This document shows positions 20,101 to 32,501 of a stretch of DNA of 64,000 bases, piece after piece. The position numbers and the translations under genes are program-made. The stretch is from Siphonodentalium dalli. Its lineage: Eukaryota; Mollusca; Scaphopoda; Gadilida; Siphonodentaliidae. Numbering within the stretch: position 1 is the first letter of the stretch; each line of letters starts with the position of its first letter. The notes beneath the pieces were generated by a model. It did not search any database and was not told the origin of the DNA. It saw only the letters and a program-made list of their open reading frames with translations. The stretch is from NCBI GenBank assembly GCA_032622095.1, contig CP136061.1:235044944-235108943 (forward strand). The letters run 5' to 3'.

Positions 20101-21840
20101 ATGTATGGAACTAATCTGCATAACATGACAAAATAATGACTATTGTTCACTATTTTTAAAGCAAACGCTTATTCTGGTCGTTATCGTTGTCACATTTTTG
20201 TATATTATAATGAATAAAGAATGAGTCGGAGGAAAATTGGAAAAAAAACTTGAACCCCATACAATGCTGAGGATGCGGTCCATTTTGGGAGGAGCTGGTG
20301 TGTTCACCCTAAACATAGATATTATATTATTTAGAGTAATAACACTCCAGTATTTACTTTTTCAACTCAATGAATGGAAGAAGCCATAGTATACTGTATA
20401 TATCTGTATTTCACTATTTGATCATATTAAAATACTTTTCACAAAGATGATACATGCAGATAAGTAGACAGCATAGCCGCCCAAGAAGCCCTTCTGATAG
20501 TTCAGCCATAAACGTAATTCGTACTCTTCTTGTGGAACTTGAAAGCAGAAATATGTGAAAGCGGGCACGTGTCCCATGTATTTCATATCAACAATAGGTT
20601 TAAAGTTAATAAATTTCGAAGTTCCCGTGGACCTACATGTAGATCATGCCACGAATACCTACTCCAGCTGCACGGGCGTCAATTGGAGTAGAGATTCATG
20701 GCATGATCTACTGTGGACATATTCTGACAGTCACAGTGACACACGAACTTCGTCCAAATATGTACGCATTTACTCCGGAGCTGTTGGCCACGCGAATAAA
20801 TTCCTGTCGTATTATTCAATATTTTATTACACATATAAACCCATTCCGAATTCACGATTTCCAACGAAAACGAAACGTGTTTGTGATATAAAACAAAACC
20901 ACGCAGAATCCGATTTCGATAACACAATTTCAACAGACTGTGGGAAGGTCCCTTATGACGTCACGGGTCAAAAATAAAATACACCCAATCTGTTGTTTTC
21001 GTTTCGAGCTGTGCGCATGCCACGGGGGTTTCCTGGAATGTGAATCGATGGCTGTTAATTATGGGGCTATTCATTTCGTTCTCTGAACGACTCTGTGGGT
21101 ATAATAAGCGGGGAAATGGGTTAAATATGAACTTCGTGACGGCGACTTTAAGCTTCATTTGTGTCATAATGTTGAGTTGAAAATTCAATTGCGTATTATA
21201 ACATCATACATTGCATATGAGATTAATTCAGCCACAAATTTTGCACCTCAATGAAAACAAATGTTGCTGTACATCATACATGCAGGCGTGTTCCACAAAG
21301 CGGGGATCAATCAACTGGAAATTGGCCACAGTATTAGAGATATCTGGTCATTTAGGGATTTTGGACATGTAACCTAAAAGTTATCTTAGTTTATTGATCA
21401 GCAGGCTTGACATGAAATTCTCAAACATAGAAATGATTTATGGGCGGCTGTCTTTCAAAATAAAAACAATTATGAAATTTCGTGAATCAAGCACGGGGGA
21501 GTAGTAATAAATTTACAGGAAGGTATGCCGGGATGGTGGGTTGCCCGAGGGGCGAAAAATGCGTATTTTACAACCTCATGTAAATGTTGTTTGACTAAAG
21601 ACCTTTTGTGCCCTTATTTGACATGTGTACAATTTTAAAATATATTATAAGGATTTATAACTGCAAAAACACCATATTTATGTTACTGTGACCTCGTATG
21701 GGCCTTAGTGGAGATGACATTAATCTATGGCATGTTGAATATGGGGCGGTGTGGTGAAAAAATCCTTCCCGACACCCTTTGAAAAGAAGCTTCGAGAAAT
21801 GTAAAACTGAAATAAATAAACGTTTCTTGGTGTAAATAAA
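20101..21840. other. no gene recognised
   Basis: There is an open frame at 20555-20977 (140 codons), but it has no recognisable domain or splice context. Short self-complementary patches occur (GTAGATCATGCCACGAATAC near 20639 against ATTCATGGCATGATCTAC near 20695). No confident feature. Confidence 0.35.
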
Positions 21841-22195
21841 GCCTAGATCATTGTGTACCTGGAAAAATAGCGAGCAACTGTCTCAAGAATTAATGTGACT
21901 ATCAATGGGTACAAAACCAATCAGTGAACTATTTGCATGTCTTTCACAAGACCTAAAGTATCCAAGTATGGTATAGTGCTGTAACTGCTTGTCATCTATA
22001 TAAATAAACAAGTAGGATCTGTCCAGATTGTTCTCTATCAATGGCTAGAATATAACTGTCATCACACTGTCCATCAGTGCATCAAGCCAATCAGTGAAAT
22101 ATTTGCATGTCATCAACTCATATGATCGGTTACTCTCACAACACCTAAAATATCCAAGTCTGGCATAGTTACTGTTTGTCATTTATTATAACATA
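21841..22195. repeat. local repeat, two units
   Basis: Unit 1 (21841-22040) and unit 2 (about 22055-22195) share CAATCAGTGAACTATTTGCA, CACCTAAAGTATCCAAGTAT and GGTATAGTGCTGTAACTGC-type phrases with each other and with 23529-23770. Confidence 0.7.
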
Positions 22196-22225
22196 GGTTG
22201 CTCCAGTAGACTAACAAAAGTGTTA

Positions 22226-23411
22226 TCGGTACCAATAAATTTCTGAAGTTGGCTAACCTTCGAGTCGACGACTTCTGCAATCGGTGTCAAAATTTACAGG
22301 AAACAATTTCTCATATCTTTTGGGACTGTCCCCGTGTACAAACCTTTATAAAGGAAATTGAAATATGGACGGAAAACAACCAGTTTCCCATTGATCTAGC
22401 AAAGAAAAATATTATTATCGGTATAGATCACGAATACAGAAAGTCAATAAGTAACCTCTTCCTGTTAGTGATGAAACAGTATAGATACAGGACAACATTC
22501 ACGCCAACACCACTGTCGCTTTGCTCATTCCTTTGCGATCTTCAATTTAGGTATGAATGCGAGAGATACAATGCAAAATGTAACATGAATGATGACTTCG
22601 ATAACCAGTGGATGACACTTCGAAATGCCTTAAAAATAAAATAATAGACTGAAATCCCGATATTTGCAGACTCAAAAATACACCCGACATAAACAGTGAC
22701 TCTGAATATAGCACACAACAAAATGAATTATACCCGGTACCCGAGCGAAAGATATCTATCCAATTTAGTTACACTGATCATTATAATTTGACCAATCATA
22801 TTCTACAATAACTGCAATAGATACACCTGCTTTATTAAACACATCACAACACTGTCCGAAAAGAAAAAACAGCGAGCGTTGTGTATTTTCCAGATAGCTG
22901 TCGAACCAATATTTAAAATACAGTTTCAATATGGTTAATTTATTAATTATACTGTTCATGGTAAACTCTGAACATACAATAATTAAAGTTACACATATTG
23001 TTTGAAACTTTGATTCTGCAAACCTGATATACTTACTACACACCATCAACCACTTTAGCTGCTTTAGTACGGGATTTTGAATGTTATTCTGACGGAAACA
23101 AAATAGTCTATTGTTTTATCACCATTATTTTAGCTAAAGAAAGCAAATTTTCGGTCAAATATATTTCAAGGAAGAAACTAATATCACTGCTTCGTCTTGC
23201 TGTTAAGTTGAACGGTGCCTAAAGAAAGATATAGTCCCAACACAATATGTGCCTTTAAATATTTCCGAAAGTCACTGGTACGAAAGTAGGCCAGGTCATG
23301 GCAGAGTCCGCTCTTCCATGTCCTGGATCGAGAGCATGAGCGAGTGCGTGTATTATGTCTGTTCTCTTTTGTTATTCTTTGTTCACAATAAAATATTTAT
23401 AAAAAAAAAAA
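22226..23411 (+). mobile_element. 5'-truncated LINE with poly(A) and 10-bp target duplication
   Basis: The insertion is flanked by the perfect repeat AAAAGTGTTA (22216-22225 and 23412-23421) and ends in AATAAAATATTTAT plus about 15 A. It contains the last 130 codons of ORF2 and about 750 bp of 3' UTR. It belongs to the same family as the LINE at 52.7-54.5 kb: the protein ends align and both 3' UTRs share GAGCGAGTGCGTG-like sequence. It landed inside the local repeat array. Confidence 0.9.
22240..22644 (+). pseudogene. LINE ORF2 C-terminal end
   Basis: The frame reads NKFLKLANLRVDDFCNRCQN, SHIFWDCPRVQTFIKEIEIW and YECERYNAKCNMN, ending in TAA. The CNRC ... HIFWDC segment is a reverse-transcriptase-associated zinc finger. 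It is about 40% identical by eye to 53640-54085 (CDRCKREKEDINHNFWDC, RYDCEKYTARC). The reverse transcriptase is absent. Confidence 0.82.
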
Positions 23412-23421
23412 AAAAGTGTTA

Positions 23422-23999
23422 AGGCATAATGCCAGACTAATCGGGAAATGGTTAGAAATTATGGAATTGTGTGTATCCTGTAAAATGACCTAAGTTTGCA
23501 TATATAAGTAAACTTGTCCTGATGTAACTAATGCATAGATCAGTGTGTGCATGGAAAAAGAGCGAGTAACTGTCTCAAACATTAATGTGACTATCAATGG
23601 GTAGAAAAATCTGTCATCAGTGCGTCAAGCCAATCAGTGAACTATTTGCATGTCTTTCAACTCAGATGATCTCTCACAACACCTAAAGTATCCAAGTATG
23701 GTATAGTGCTGTAACTGCTTGTCATCTATATAAATAAACAAGTAGGATCTGTCCAGATTTTTCTCTCAGACCCCTGGACCGAGTTCAGCCAAATTTGGTA
23801 TGGTGACTCGGGGTACCCTGGCGGATTTATAATGGTATTAGTTTTTTTAAATAATTTAATAAAAAACAAAACAAATCCAATGAGCTGACGCTTTTTAAAT
23901 AGTGTTTCACATTACTCGCTTGCACCAAATTGCCAAATGAAATTCCAGACATGTTTTGAGAAAATCCAGTTTGAAATATCAGGACATTTTGGCAAAACG
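23422..23999. repeat. local repeat unit and flanking non-coding
   Basis: 23529-23770 is the third copy of the repeat at 21841-22195, including the almost identical stretch from CCTAAAGTATCCAAG to TAGGATCTGTCCAGAT. The remainder has no recognised feature. Confidence 0.65.
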
Positions 24000-25025
24000 T
24001 GCCTCTGACCCTTAAGTCAGTCGCACGTACTTCTCACTCAGAGCGAAGATCCTAGCGGTTGACATCATCGTTTTGACCGCAAATAAGGCCGGAAATATAT
24101 AGACAGATATGTCATTTATATGATCAATCAGTTTGCAATTTTCTTCCCTATTCTATATTTTTGGTTGTGCAACGACTAGTTAACGTGTGCATGGGCAGGT
24201 ATAATCCACAGAATATGTGAACTTATGTGCATGGATGAACGGTTCGTGGCCGGGTTATATGTTTGCATGCATGTGAGACCACATCCCAATACTGCATTAG
24301 TACACTGAAAGTAATAAAACATCTGCATCAAATAAACGAAGTACGACCTGCTTTGACATGAATCTAACTTGCTGAATGATATTAAATACTATTTGTGTGT
24401 CCACTTCTCCCAATGTAGTCATAAGGTTATGCCGAATCTTGGAACCATGGGTTTCTACTTTCGCTTGTGTGACATATATGTGACTCCATGCACTCGCTGC
24501 AATGACACTTCTATACCACTTGAATAACATAGGAAAATATTCGCTCAGAAATAAAAAAAACGAGGGCATGTTCATTTTGGAAACTCTTGAGGAATACCCT
24601 GTAGCTGGGGTGGTCATGTCCATCTACCACTTTCTGACTCTGAATTGCATTGACATCTCCACTCGCCCCATTGGTCGAGCGGTCATGTTTGTCAAACATC
24701 AGAAAAACGACTGAAAGATAGCTGTCTACCTTCCGAGCTACATTTTCAACATTCAATAGTTTAACACATGCTTCGTTTCTTATGCTTTGAAACATGGCTT
24801 TATCATCTAAGTGTCTAAGCCGGACAATATGTCTTGTTCGTAAGTCTTGCGTCATTGCATGTAGCTTCGTGAACATCTGCCAGTTCATATCAATCTGAAA
24901 CTTATGGAAGATGATATAGAAGATTCTCACTACCTTATTTGCTGTTTGAATCTTTCATGTGATGTATATAATGTGATTGCTTGTCAACCCATTCAGAGGC
25001 CAAATACATATTGTTTTAACTAATC
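24000..25025. repeat. paralogous segment C
   Basis: The segment matches copy A (about 2580-3420 and 4490-4680) with the order preserved and the MITE of copy A absent. 24807-24830 (AGTGTCTAAGCCGGACAATA) corresponds to the MITE flanks AGTGTCTTA and GGTGGACCACATA joined together. Confidence 0.7.
24511..24894 (-). CDS. candidate exon, unknown protein
   Basis: The acceptor CATAAGTTTCAG precedes 24894. The open frame has IDMNWQMFTKLHAMTQDLRT, LRHLDDKAMFQSI and GHDHPSYRVFLKSFQNEHAL before a stop at 24513. The paralogous stretch in segment A (3023-3400) has a stop at the place of EACVKL and a one-base shift after the NG(A)SGD region, so A is decayed while C is still open. No known domain was recognised. 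No donor could be chosen with confidence, so this may be a last exon or a decayed gene. Confidence 0.3.
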   Translation of the reverse strand: MDMNWQMFTKLHAMTQDLRTRHIVRLRHLDDKAMFQSIRNEACVKLLNVENVARKVDSYLSVVFLMFDKHDRSTNGASGDVNAIQSQKVVDGHDHPSYRVFLKSFQNEHALVFFISERIFSYVIQVV

Positions 25026-25138
25026 ACACTTGAATTCGAAATGTACCCACCGTCATGGTATATTCAATGATTTTTTCCATGTTGAAAATGTCGGAGTTCG
25101 TATGGTTTTACTTGTCTCCCAGAAGGATTCATACATAC

Positions 25139-25237
25139 CCTTGACCAGTCTCTTTCCATGTGAGCTCTTCAAGAGCAGTATGTCAGATTCAACGACAGGA
25201 GACAGTCCATCCTCAACTTCTTTAGATGCAACTCGAA
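25139..25237 (-). CDS. candidate 99-nt phase-1 exon
   Basis: The acceptor TTTGTATTTGTTCCAG before 25237 and the strong donor AAGG|GTATGT after 25139 bound a 99-nt phase 1-1 exon. It reads RVASKEVEDGLSPVVESDIL then LKSSHGKRLVK. Both splice sites are good and the phase matches the WSC exons. The protein is not recognised. Confidence 0.35.
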
Positions 25238-25289
25238 CTGGAACAAATACAAAGTCATTGTCAAAGAATTATGTAAAATTACAATTGTG

Positions 25290-25643
25290 TCAAACACAAA
25301 CAACAGATGCCAACTCAACAGAATATCCCGCAAACCTACTATAATTATCTCCCTTCGACTCGATCGCCTCCCAAATTAAATACTCTGAGTGTGCTGATGT
25401 TACATGCTGTGTCATGAGCATCTTAATACTATCGTCACTATCCACACGATGGAGTATATCATACGACCAGGGTCCTTCGCCTCTATATTGAGAGAATATT
25501 CTAAAGCCTGACGATTGGGAACGATTGGTCTGATGTATCCAGCTAAAATTATGTTGTGAAGCAATTCGTCTTTCGTTGATATATAAATGCTGAAAGACAG
25601 GTAGTTCAGGTAATGATCGACCTATTTTGATACTGGTAAACAT
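25290..25643 (-). CDS. candidate coding ORF, unknown
   Basis: A 117-codon open frame includes FQHLYINERRIASQHNFSWI, GFRIFSQYRGEGPWSYDIL and RVDSDDSIKMLMTQHVTSAH. It lies upstream of, and in the same orientation as, the candidate exon at 25139-25237. The composition looks protein-like, but no domain is known to me and the exon borders are uncertain. Confidence 0.28.
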   Translation of the reverse strand: MFTSIKIGRSLPELPVFQHLYINERRIASQHNFSWIHQTNRSQSSGFRIFSQYRGEGPWSYDILHRVDSDDSIKMLMTQHVTSAHSEYLIWEAIESKGDNYSRFAGYSVELASVVCV

Positions 25644-26879
25644 TCAAAAGCGAATATTAATGTGTATTTTGAAGTGCACACCGCCATGATATGAATACAA
25701 AATTGTCCTATCGCTTGACAAGGGAATGTGCAGCACCCATTACTATGTGTGTGTAGTATAGTATCATCAATGGTTGGGGAAACTCTATATTCTTGGTTCT
25801 TGGAACTCATCAGAAACTCAAGAAATTGAAAATTCATGACTTTGAATTTGGATCTTTTGTGAAAACGATTGACAATGTAACTGACCTTGGCTTATTTGTG
25901 GTTGAGAATTTATCATTCACGCGTGTCAAATATTTGCAAGAGAAGACATGTGGCAATGATCCAAGCTTATGAAATTCAGAAGAATTATATCTGAAGAAAA
26001 TGTTGTCACTAATCCACTCTTACATGTATATTTCATGCCATCTGGTCATTGCAATTGATTATATTATGGCATTCCGGATGAAAACCTATGTATCACTCTC
26101 CTATAACAGCTGGTCGCTGTGAGTATGTTAAATCTCATTTTGTAATTTTAGGAACCATTATCTCTCCTTATTTAAGTGTCTTACGTGACATTGTATTTCG
26201 GTTGAAAAGTTATTTATTTTCTGTGGTGCCTTGACTTTATATCACATGCATGATAGTCTTCATATAAGGGGAATTTGGAACCATAGAGCTTATTAGACGA
26301 ATTGTCTCAGTATGAGTCATATCACATATCACACATATGGGCAAAGTGCCATTGTCTCCTAGCTTGACCAATCAGTATGACTGAATGTGGAGACGAAGGA
26401 AATCAGCTTGGATTAGTCTCCACGTTACTAGAAGATACCTTCTTTCTCGCCAAGACTTACAGAGAGGTTGTAGAACAATTGATCTACTTGACTGCTTGCT
26501 TGATATGTTTGTCATATCAAATCAATATTATCACGCCTGAGAATTCAGACTTAGATAAATGTAAAGCTGGGAGTGTTATTACTCGAGTTGGTACAGTGTG
26601 CAAGACACTATGTGATGTTCTCAGGAACGGATTGACGAAAGTAACCGGGCTGCAAAGCAGTCACGTAGTGAAATAAGCTAGGAGCCAATTTGCTTATTGG
26701 CTGGTTCACGCCCCTTCCGTAAACATGTCACATTGTTTTTTAAATCGTTGCGTCGATTTGCCATAGTTTAGACATGTTCAGGGAGTAAAGTTTTGAAAAC
26801 TAATGAAAATATTGTTGTGCCGATTTGTCTTAGTTTTCTCTTGTTTGGGGAGTAATGCTTATAAATTATATATGGTCTA
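25644..26879. other. no gene recognised
   Basis: An unassigned ORF lies at 26377-26676 (99 codons, plus strand) without any family resemblance or start context. Otherwise non-coding. Confidence 0.3.
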
Positions 26880-27145
26880 AATGTTTGTAAATTGGCAATA
26901 GTTAGTAAATAGATTATGTTCCGGGAAAAATGGTTGAGTTTATTGAAACTATCACTTGTTTCGACATTGATAAAGTATATCTGTCTAAATGTAAATTGGC
27001 CAGTTTGGAAATAGATTATGTTCTGGGAATAAATTGTTGCATATGCTGAAACTAGCACTTGTTTCAACATTGATAAATTATATCTGGTATAATTTTTATG
27101 TGTAAATCGGCCTGGATTTGGAAATAGATGTTTTCAGGGAAACTA
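26880..27145. repeat. tandem repeat, about 110-bp unit, 2-3 copies
   Basis: Units share AAATAGATTATGTTC(T/C)GGGAA, CTGAAACTA(T/G)CACTTGTTTC and ACATTGATAAA-TATATCTG. Copies begin near 26886, 26990 and 27100. Confidence 0.65.
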
Positions 27146-28429
27146 TCACTCGTTTTTGTAGTATTTGTTTAGCTTTGGAGTAATCTATTTATACTTAAAG
27201 GAAGCAGTCCATATAAATAATGTTAAGTTGTTCCCATTGAGAAGAAAGTTGTCAAAATACAGTTTATCATTGCAAGTCGAAATAAGGATTGGTTTTCAAG
27301 GTCTTACTATTCCATTGTGATAAGGTTATCTAAGGTTATGTTTGCGAGTTCGACCATGTTTGCATGTGGTATCTATTCGCTATAGGTACCGTTAAGCTTA
27401 TAGAGCAGTCCTGTTGTAGGCAAGTTATATCGATTTGTTAGTTAAAGGTTCTAACAGTATCATGGAAAATGCTTGGTACAATCAGTGTGAATAGTTTAAT
27501 TTTGACAGATATTACCAGGTGTTACTGTGATAAAAATTAGTATCCATCGTTATATGGTATCCAATGAAATGGAAAAGATTGATTTTACAATCTTCACAAA
27601 AATGAGTCCCAGTGAATTGTGGGAAATTATTCATTATGCCGATGTGGGTTAATCAAAAGTTGTTAAATGAGTACGCAGTTAGTTTGATTGTTTGCTTATG
27701 ATCATTTTAAAGGCACGGGCGGTGTTCGTTGCAGAAATATTCATATGTGTTCAAATCGCCATCAACAGAAGGAATATTAAAAAATATATATAGTTTTGTT
27801 CATATCCCAAACATAATCAGCGCGTAAATGGTATAATGTCGACAATACGTACGATGGTGTACGTAAACAAGAGCCTGATCGTGTTTCATTCCGAAGTTTT
27901 GCTTCTGTTGACATAACACAGCGCAATTTTATTGGTTAATCACGCGCAAATGATATAAATGCTCTTTATTATTTCCATATCAGAAAAACAGTAACAAATG
28001 ACGCTCTTTATTATATGCTAAGCTACCAAATAGTAGTATTTTTGCATCAGATACAAACCGTTATCCGTCTAGTGAGATATCGATATCTCACTCGTATCCA
28101 TCCGCGCTAAAATTAAAAGTGATTAGTTTTATTGATGGAAGACTAAGCTAAAAGTCCCTGAGTGTTCAGTTTGAAAACATTGTGATATATGATCAATTAA
28201 ATTATTTTGTTAAACATACTATGATGTTAACCTCTTTATCCCTCAACCAATCTCTGAAAACTGGAACTATTTTAATGTGCAGAAGCTCATTACTATGGTT
28301 GTGCTTGTGTATACAAATTTGCTCTCTTTACTCTTTCGAGTTGAGTCATGGTCCAACTGAGCGGAGCATATAATAAACAGAACATCTACACTGTTTTGGT
28401 TGGACACGGTAATTATCTCATTCGTGCTG
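27146..28429. other. no gene recognised
   Basis: AT-rich. GCTCTTTATTAT occurs at 27961 and again at 28004, a phrase that also appears in the repeats near 31.5 and 33.0 kb. No coding signal. Confidence 0.3.
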
Positions 28430-28487
28430 ACAAAAAAATGAATTTCCACTCGTGGCAGAGCCACTCGTGGAAATTCATTTTTGTTTG
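28430..28487. repeat. near-perfect hairpin
   Basis: ATGAATTTCCAC and GTGGAAATTCAT pair, with an internal TC/TC bulge followed by GTGGC-AGA-GCCAC. The flanking A- and T-runs extend the stem to about 27 bp. It is too short for a MITE and could be a structural or regulatory hairpin. Confidence 0.8.
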
Positions 28488-31400
28488 GTCATCACTCATG
28501 AGATCATTCCCAAATCCAACATTTGACAACATTTGACAATAACATACTGTTTATGCCATATTTCTGATTGGCATAAGAACAAGTTCTGTCTATATTTTAC
28601 TATTCTTTGTTTGTGGCGGGGTTTTTGACGGAGGTGAATATTTTAACAGCACACCCACCGCCAACGCCGCCCGTATCTTTAAGCTGTTGTATGTGACTTG
28701 TTTTCAAACAAGTTTGATTTAGTTAAAATTTTCACAGTAAAAAAATGTCACAGAGTTTTGGTTATGTACATGTAAATTCGACAGTGTTTATAGAAACATA
28801 TTACTGCATACAGTGTACGTGTTTGTCGATAAACACATATGGGCTGGTTTATGACAGGAATTTTGGTTTGTTGATTTGGTTTTAGAAACAGTTTTAATCG
28901 TTTCAGAAAATATTTTTCAAAAAAATCCTTTGTGGTCCATGAAGTTTAGTTCTGATCAATTTGAAGTCATTTAAATATAGTATTAAACACTTTTGGTGTA
29001 ATATGTTCAAGAGGTTTCCGAAATTGTTTTGAATATGTACATCACTGGAAAATGTTTGTTGGTAGGTTAAACAAGTTATAGATGGTCTAAATATAAATAG
29101 GTCTAAAATTTATGGCTGTTTTAGGATGTTTTCAAGCTATTCAGTATAATTTTAGTGTGTTCAGTTTTTTTTTTTAAATGGATAGAAAATTGGATTCAGT
29201 TTTTTCTGTTTGTAAATTGAATTTAGTGTTACATTGCTCAGATAATCCATTGGAGTAAACAAAGTATTTTCCGACAGTTTGTTTTAAGAAACTGGTTGCG
29301 CCCAGAGATAATTATACATATAATAAGAAATATATATTCATAAAGTCAATGAACATTCAGTTCAAAAACAAACTAATGTAAAGAGATGCATACAAATTCT
29401 TAAAACATCTCAGTTAAAATAAAGGCAACACCAATTCACCACCTTTTATGCAACCTTGTGAATCGATATTCAAGGTTATATGTATACCCCACCTATATAT
29501 GACTTAGCTGAAACAGTGAACTGTGAACACTTATTGCTCTAAGTACTTAGTGGAGGACGATGAATTCAGGTGTCAACAAAAATGTTTTAACAATAAAGAA
29601 CCACTGAACCTGAGACTCACTTTAACTAGATCCAACACACAAATGATCTCTTAACATAATAATCGCAGGTAACATGGTCAGTTTATCATATGGTAGGTGA
29701 TGAGATAGACATTCACTGTCAAAAGATATCGAATCCATTGTTAATTTAGTTGTAATATAATCGGTCTCAGGCTCAGCTAAATTGTGGTGAACACTAGAAG
29801 ATTAACCATCTCTATTCTGATGGTGGAAATAATTCCTCGTCATGCAGGCCTCAACTGCCTTGTTAGTGAAATTGACAACGCGTGCCCATTCAAAGGGATT
29901 CTTTAAATTAATATATACATCTATTGGGACATTTTGGACTCTATCGTAAGTTCATAAGAGGTCACGATAATAGAATGTTGATTTTTAGGATCGACAGATT
30001 TTAAGGCATCACCGAAGCACTCCAATATGGACTCCGGTTTTAATTTTTTTGAAATAGAGAAAAAATGGCACAAACTTCACATGAGAAGCTAAAGACAACT
30101 ATACGTATATTATATATAGTAAATAACACTTTACCTGTGGCAGAAATTGGAAATATGAGATGCTTTCTTCCGAACTGAAATCTGACTTTGTGCACACTTA
30201 CATAATCCTGGTTGGGGAGTTCTGTCAAGAATGCTTTGTTGAGAAATCCATATATTACAGCACAACACATTTAATTCTCATGATTTTGAAGCGAGTGATC
30301 ACATTTTGAAATGACACAACCAGATACCACACAACAATATTTGGCAATGACTGTGTACATTGTAAACTTGCTGGTGGGGATTCATTGAGTAATATCTGAT
30401 TGGGATTTAGACCAGGCTGGCCATGTTAAGAATAAGCTGGCTTGCTGAGGGAATCTGACCTTGCACTATTACAGTCACAGTCAAATCCAGCTGTTGGTTT
30501 TCTAGTGAAGTTGAGCCACAACACATACCCTGGCTTTGGAAAATTTAAATTAAATACGTTTTGTTACTATACAATGTGGATTTCTCAACAAATCGTTTCT
30601 TATGGAGTTCTCCTGAATCCTGATGTACTTTCTTTTATGGAAATTAGCTGGCTGTTTTGTCTCTATTTGCACACAAAGTCGAGAGTCTGGTTGGTATGTA
30701 CGATATACAATTACCTAGTCAACTCGAAAAACATAAATATTTTATTTGGCGTTATTTTGAAGATTGACACTAATATTCAGAAGGCATTGTATTGACGAAA
30801 TAAAATATACACAATACTGATTTAACTCATTGTTTTGGTTTCAGTAAGGTCTATATATGGATAAAATACTATAAGAAATTATGTATTATGGTTACTGAAC
30901 ATTGGCCTTCACCTGATACATATGCCACGTTATTAATGGATGAAATCTTGAAATAATTGCTGCGGGATAGCCCTGTTGTACACATGGTGATTTACTTTAA
31001 AACGTAAACAAATTACCTATCTTTTTTCTTGCATTTTCCTTATCAACTGGTGTCAATCTAGCTGGGTAAACATCACTGGGATGGCCCGCAGGCTTTAATT
31101 CAGTGAATTTGGCTGAAACGTTAACACTGTTGTCTATGGGAAAACATTTAGTTCAGTGATTCCTATAATGCAGTGTATTGGGTTATTTGCAGAGTTATCG
31201 TCGATGACCGGTATTATCTCCCCTGACTAATAGGTTTGTCGAACTCTCTTCTAAGCAAACGAGTCATTCTCGAAGTAATATCCGCATGTGGACTATCTGT
31301 TTACACCCTGCCCATGGAAAGAATTTTATATATTATCGTCTTAAAAAAAACACATAAATCTTAAGATAAAGTGACTCTTGTTTTAAAGACTCTGCACACA

Positions 31401-31557
31401 ATGCACCCGTATATATGTGGCAACTGTATTTAAATCAGGAACTTACGCTCTGTTCGCACTCCTAAAATGTACACTCCAACAAATAATTTCCCTTCAAATG
31501 TATCTGCAACATATGAACATAAAGAGCGTTTACTACTACCTTATTTCTTGATGTGGT
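28488..31557. other. long gene-poor stretch
   Basis: No coding exon could be supported. ORFs at 30040-30270 and 30442-30795 show no family resemblance. AT-rich, with no clear TIR or tandem array apart from scattered ACAGTGT/TTTGTTTG phrases. Confidence 0.35.
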
Positions 31558-31638
31558 AAAATAAAGAGCGTTTGACTAACTAACCATTGTGAATTATTTG
31601 CAAATTTCGAAAATAAATAAAGCATAAAGCTTGATATA

Positions 31639-31701
<63 letters not shown>

Positions 31702-31848
31702 AATATATATATGAATGTATAGGTATGAATATATATAGGTAATTATAATTATACATATGTATAAAAAATTTATGTCTGTCGATAAAAAGACTTTATATTT
31801 CATATATCTTCCTGTTCCGTACAGAAGAGAGAGAAACGCTCTTTATTT
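31558..31848. mobile_element. inverted-repeat element with (AT)n(GT)n core
   Basis: The ends AAATAAAGAGCGTTT (31558-31572) and AAACGCTCTTTATTT (31834-31848) are perfect inverted repeats. The interior contains an (AT)n run (31639-31669) followed by (GT)n (31670-31698). Further copies of the end motif occur at 31519 and 33039. It could be a MITE hosting a microsatellite. Confidence 0.6.
31639..31698. repeat. (AT)n-(GT)n compound microsatellite
   Basis: About 30 bp of AT dinucleotides are followed by about 28 bp of GT dinucleotides. Confidence 0.95.
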
Positions 31849-32501
31849 TTTATTTATTTCTTTATTTTACTACTATAATTGACGCACTTTCTTTTTTTAA
31901 CTAAAAGCGTCTGGGACGCTATATATATTAGATGACTTGAAGAAGTGTGTCCACAGCGATGGGTATAATTTGAGGCATTATGCAGTTCTTGCCCATTGAC
32001 CGAATATAGAACGTTCCTGTAAATACTTTTAGTGCTTTAACTGTATTGTATTACTTCGATGTCATGTGGGTTCCTTGTATTGTGAATTCAAAGTTTGCAA
32101 GTCTGCTTTCCACAAGTTTCAGAAATACAGACGGAGAATTACGACACGTTCGATAATATTGTATGGATGTTATAATCTACATACGTCTTCTTATTCCGGG
32201 TACATAAAGCTGGCTATCAATATATCACGTATTTGTTGACACAGCTTGCATCTTCCAAATTACGAAGACTTAATATGGAATAAGAATGAGCCATGCATTT
32301 TCGTTTTCCTTCACAATAATACCTTATTTCAAAATCGTGCAATCAGCACTTTCCAATAAAGAGAATGTACATTAATGTATGTATACTGTTATTTACTTTG
32401 TTAAAAGTTACTTATTTTGGCCGGATGTTAACCATACATAATGTCAATATAATCGAAATGTGTTCATTTATTCATAGATACAAATATCCAATAGTCCCAA
32501 C
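31849..32501. other. no feature recognised
   Basis: Non-coding sequence. No supported ORF, TIR or tandem repeat. Confidence 0.4.

Noticed and set aside
20555-20977. 140-codon plus-strand ORF
   Set aside because: No family, no splice context, and the frames on both strands are open in the same place; treated as chance.
26377-26676. 99-codon plus-strand ORF
   Set aside because: No homology recognised and no supporting signals.
31594-31803. Minus-strand ORF rich in His/Thr and Ile/Tyr
   Set aside because: It is a translation of the (AT)n(GT)n microsatellite.
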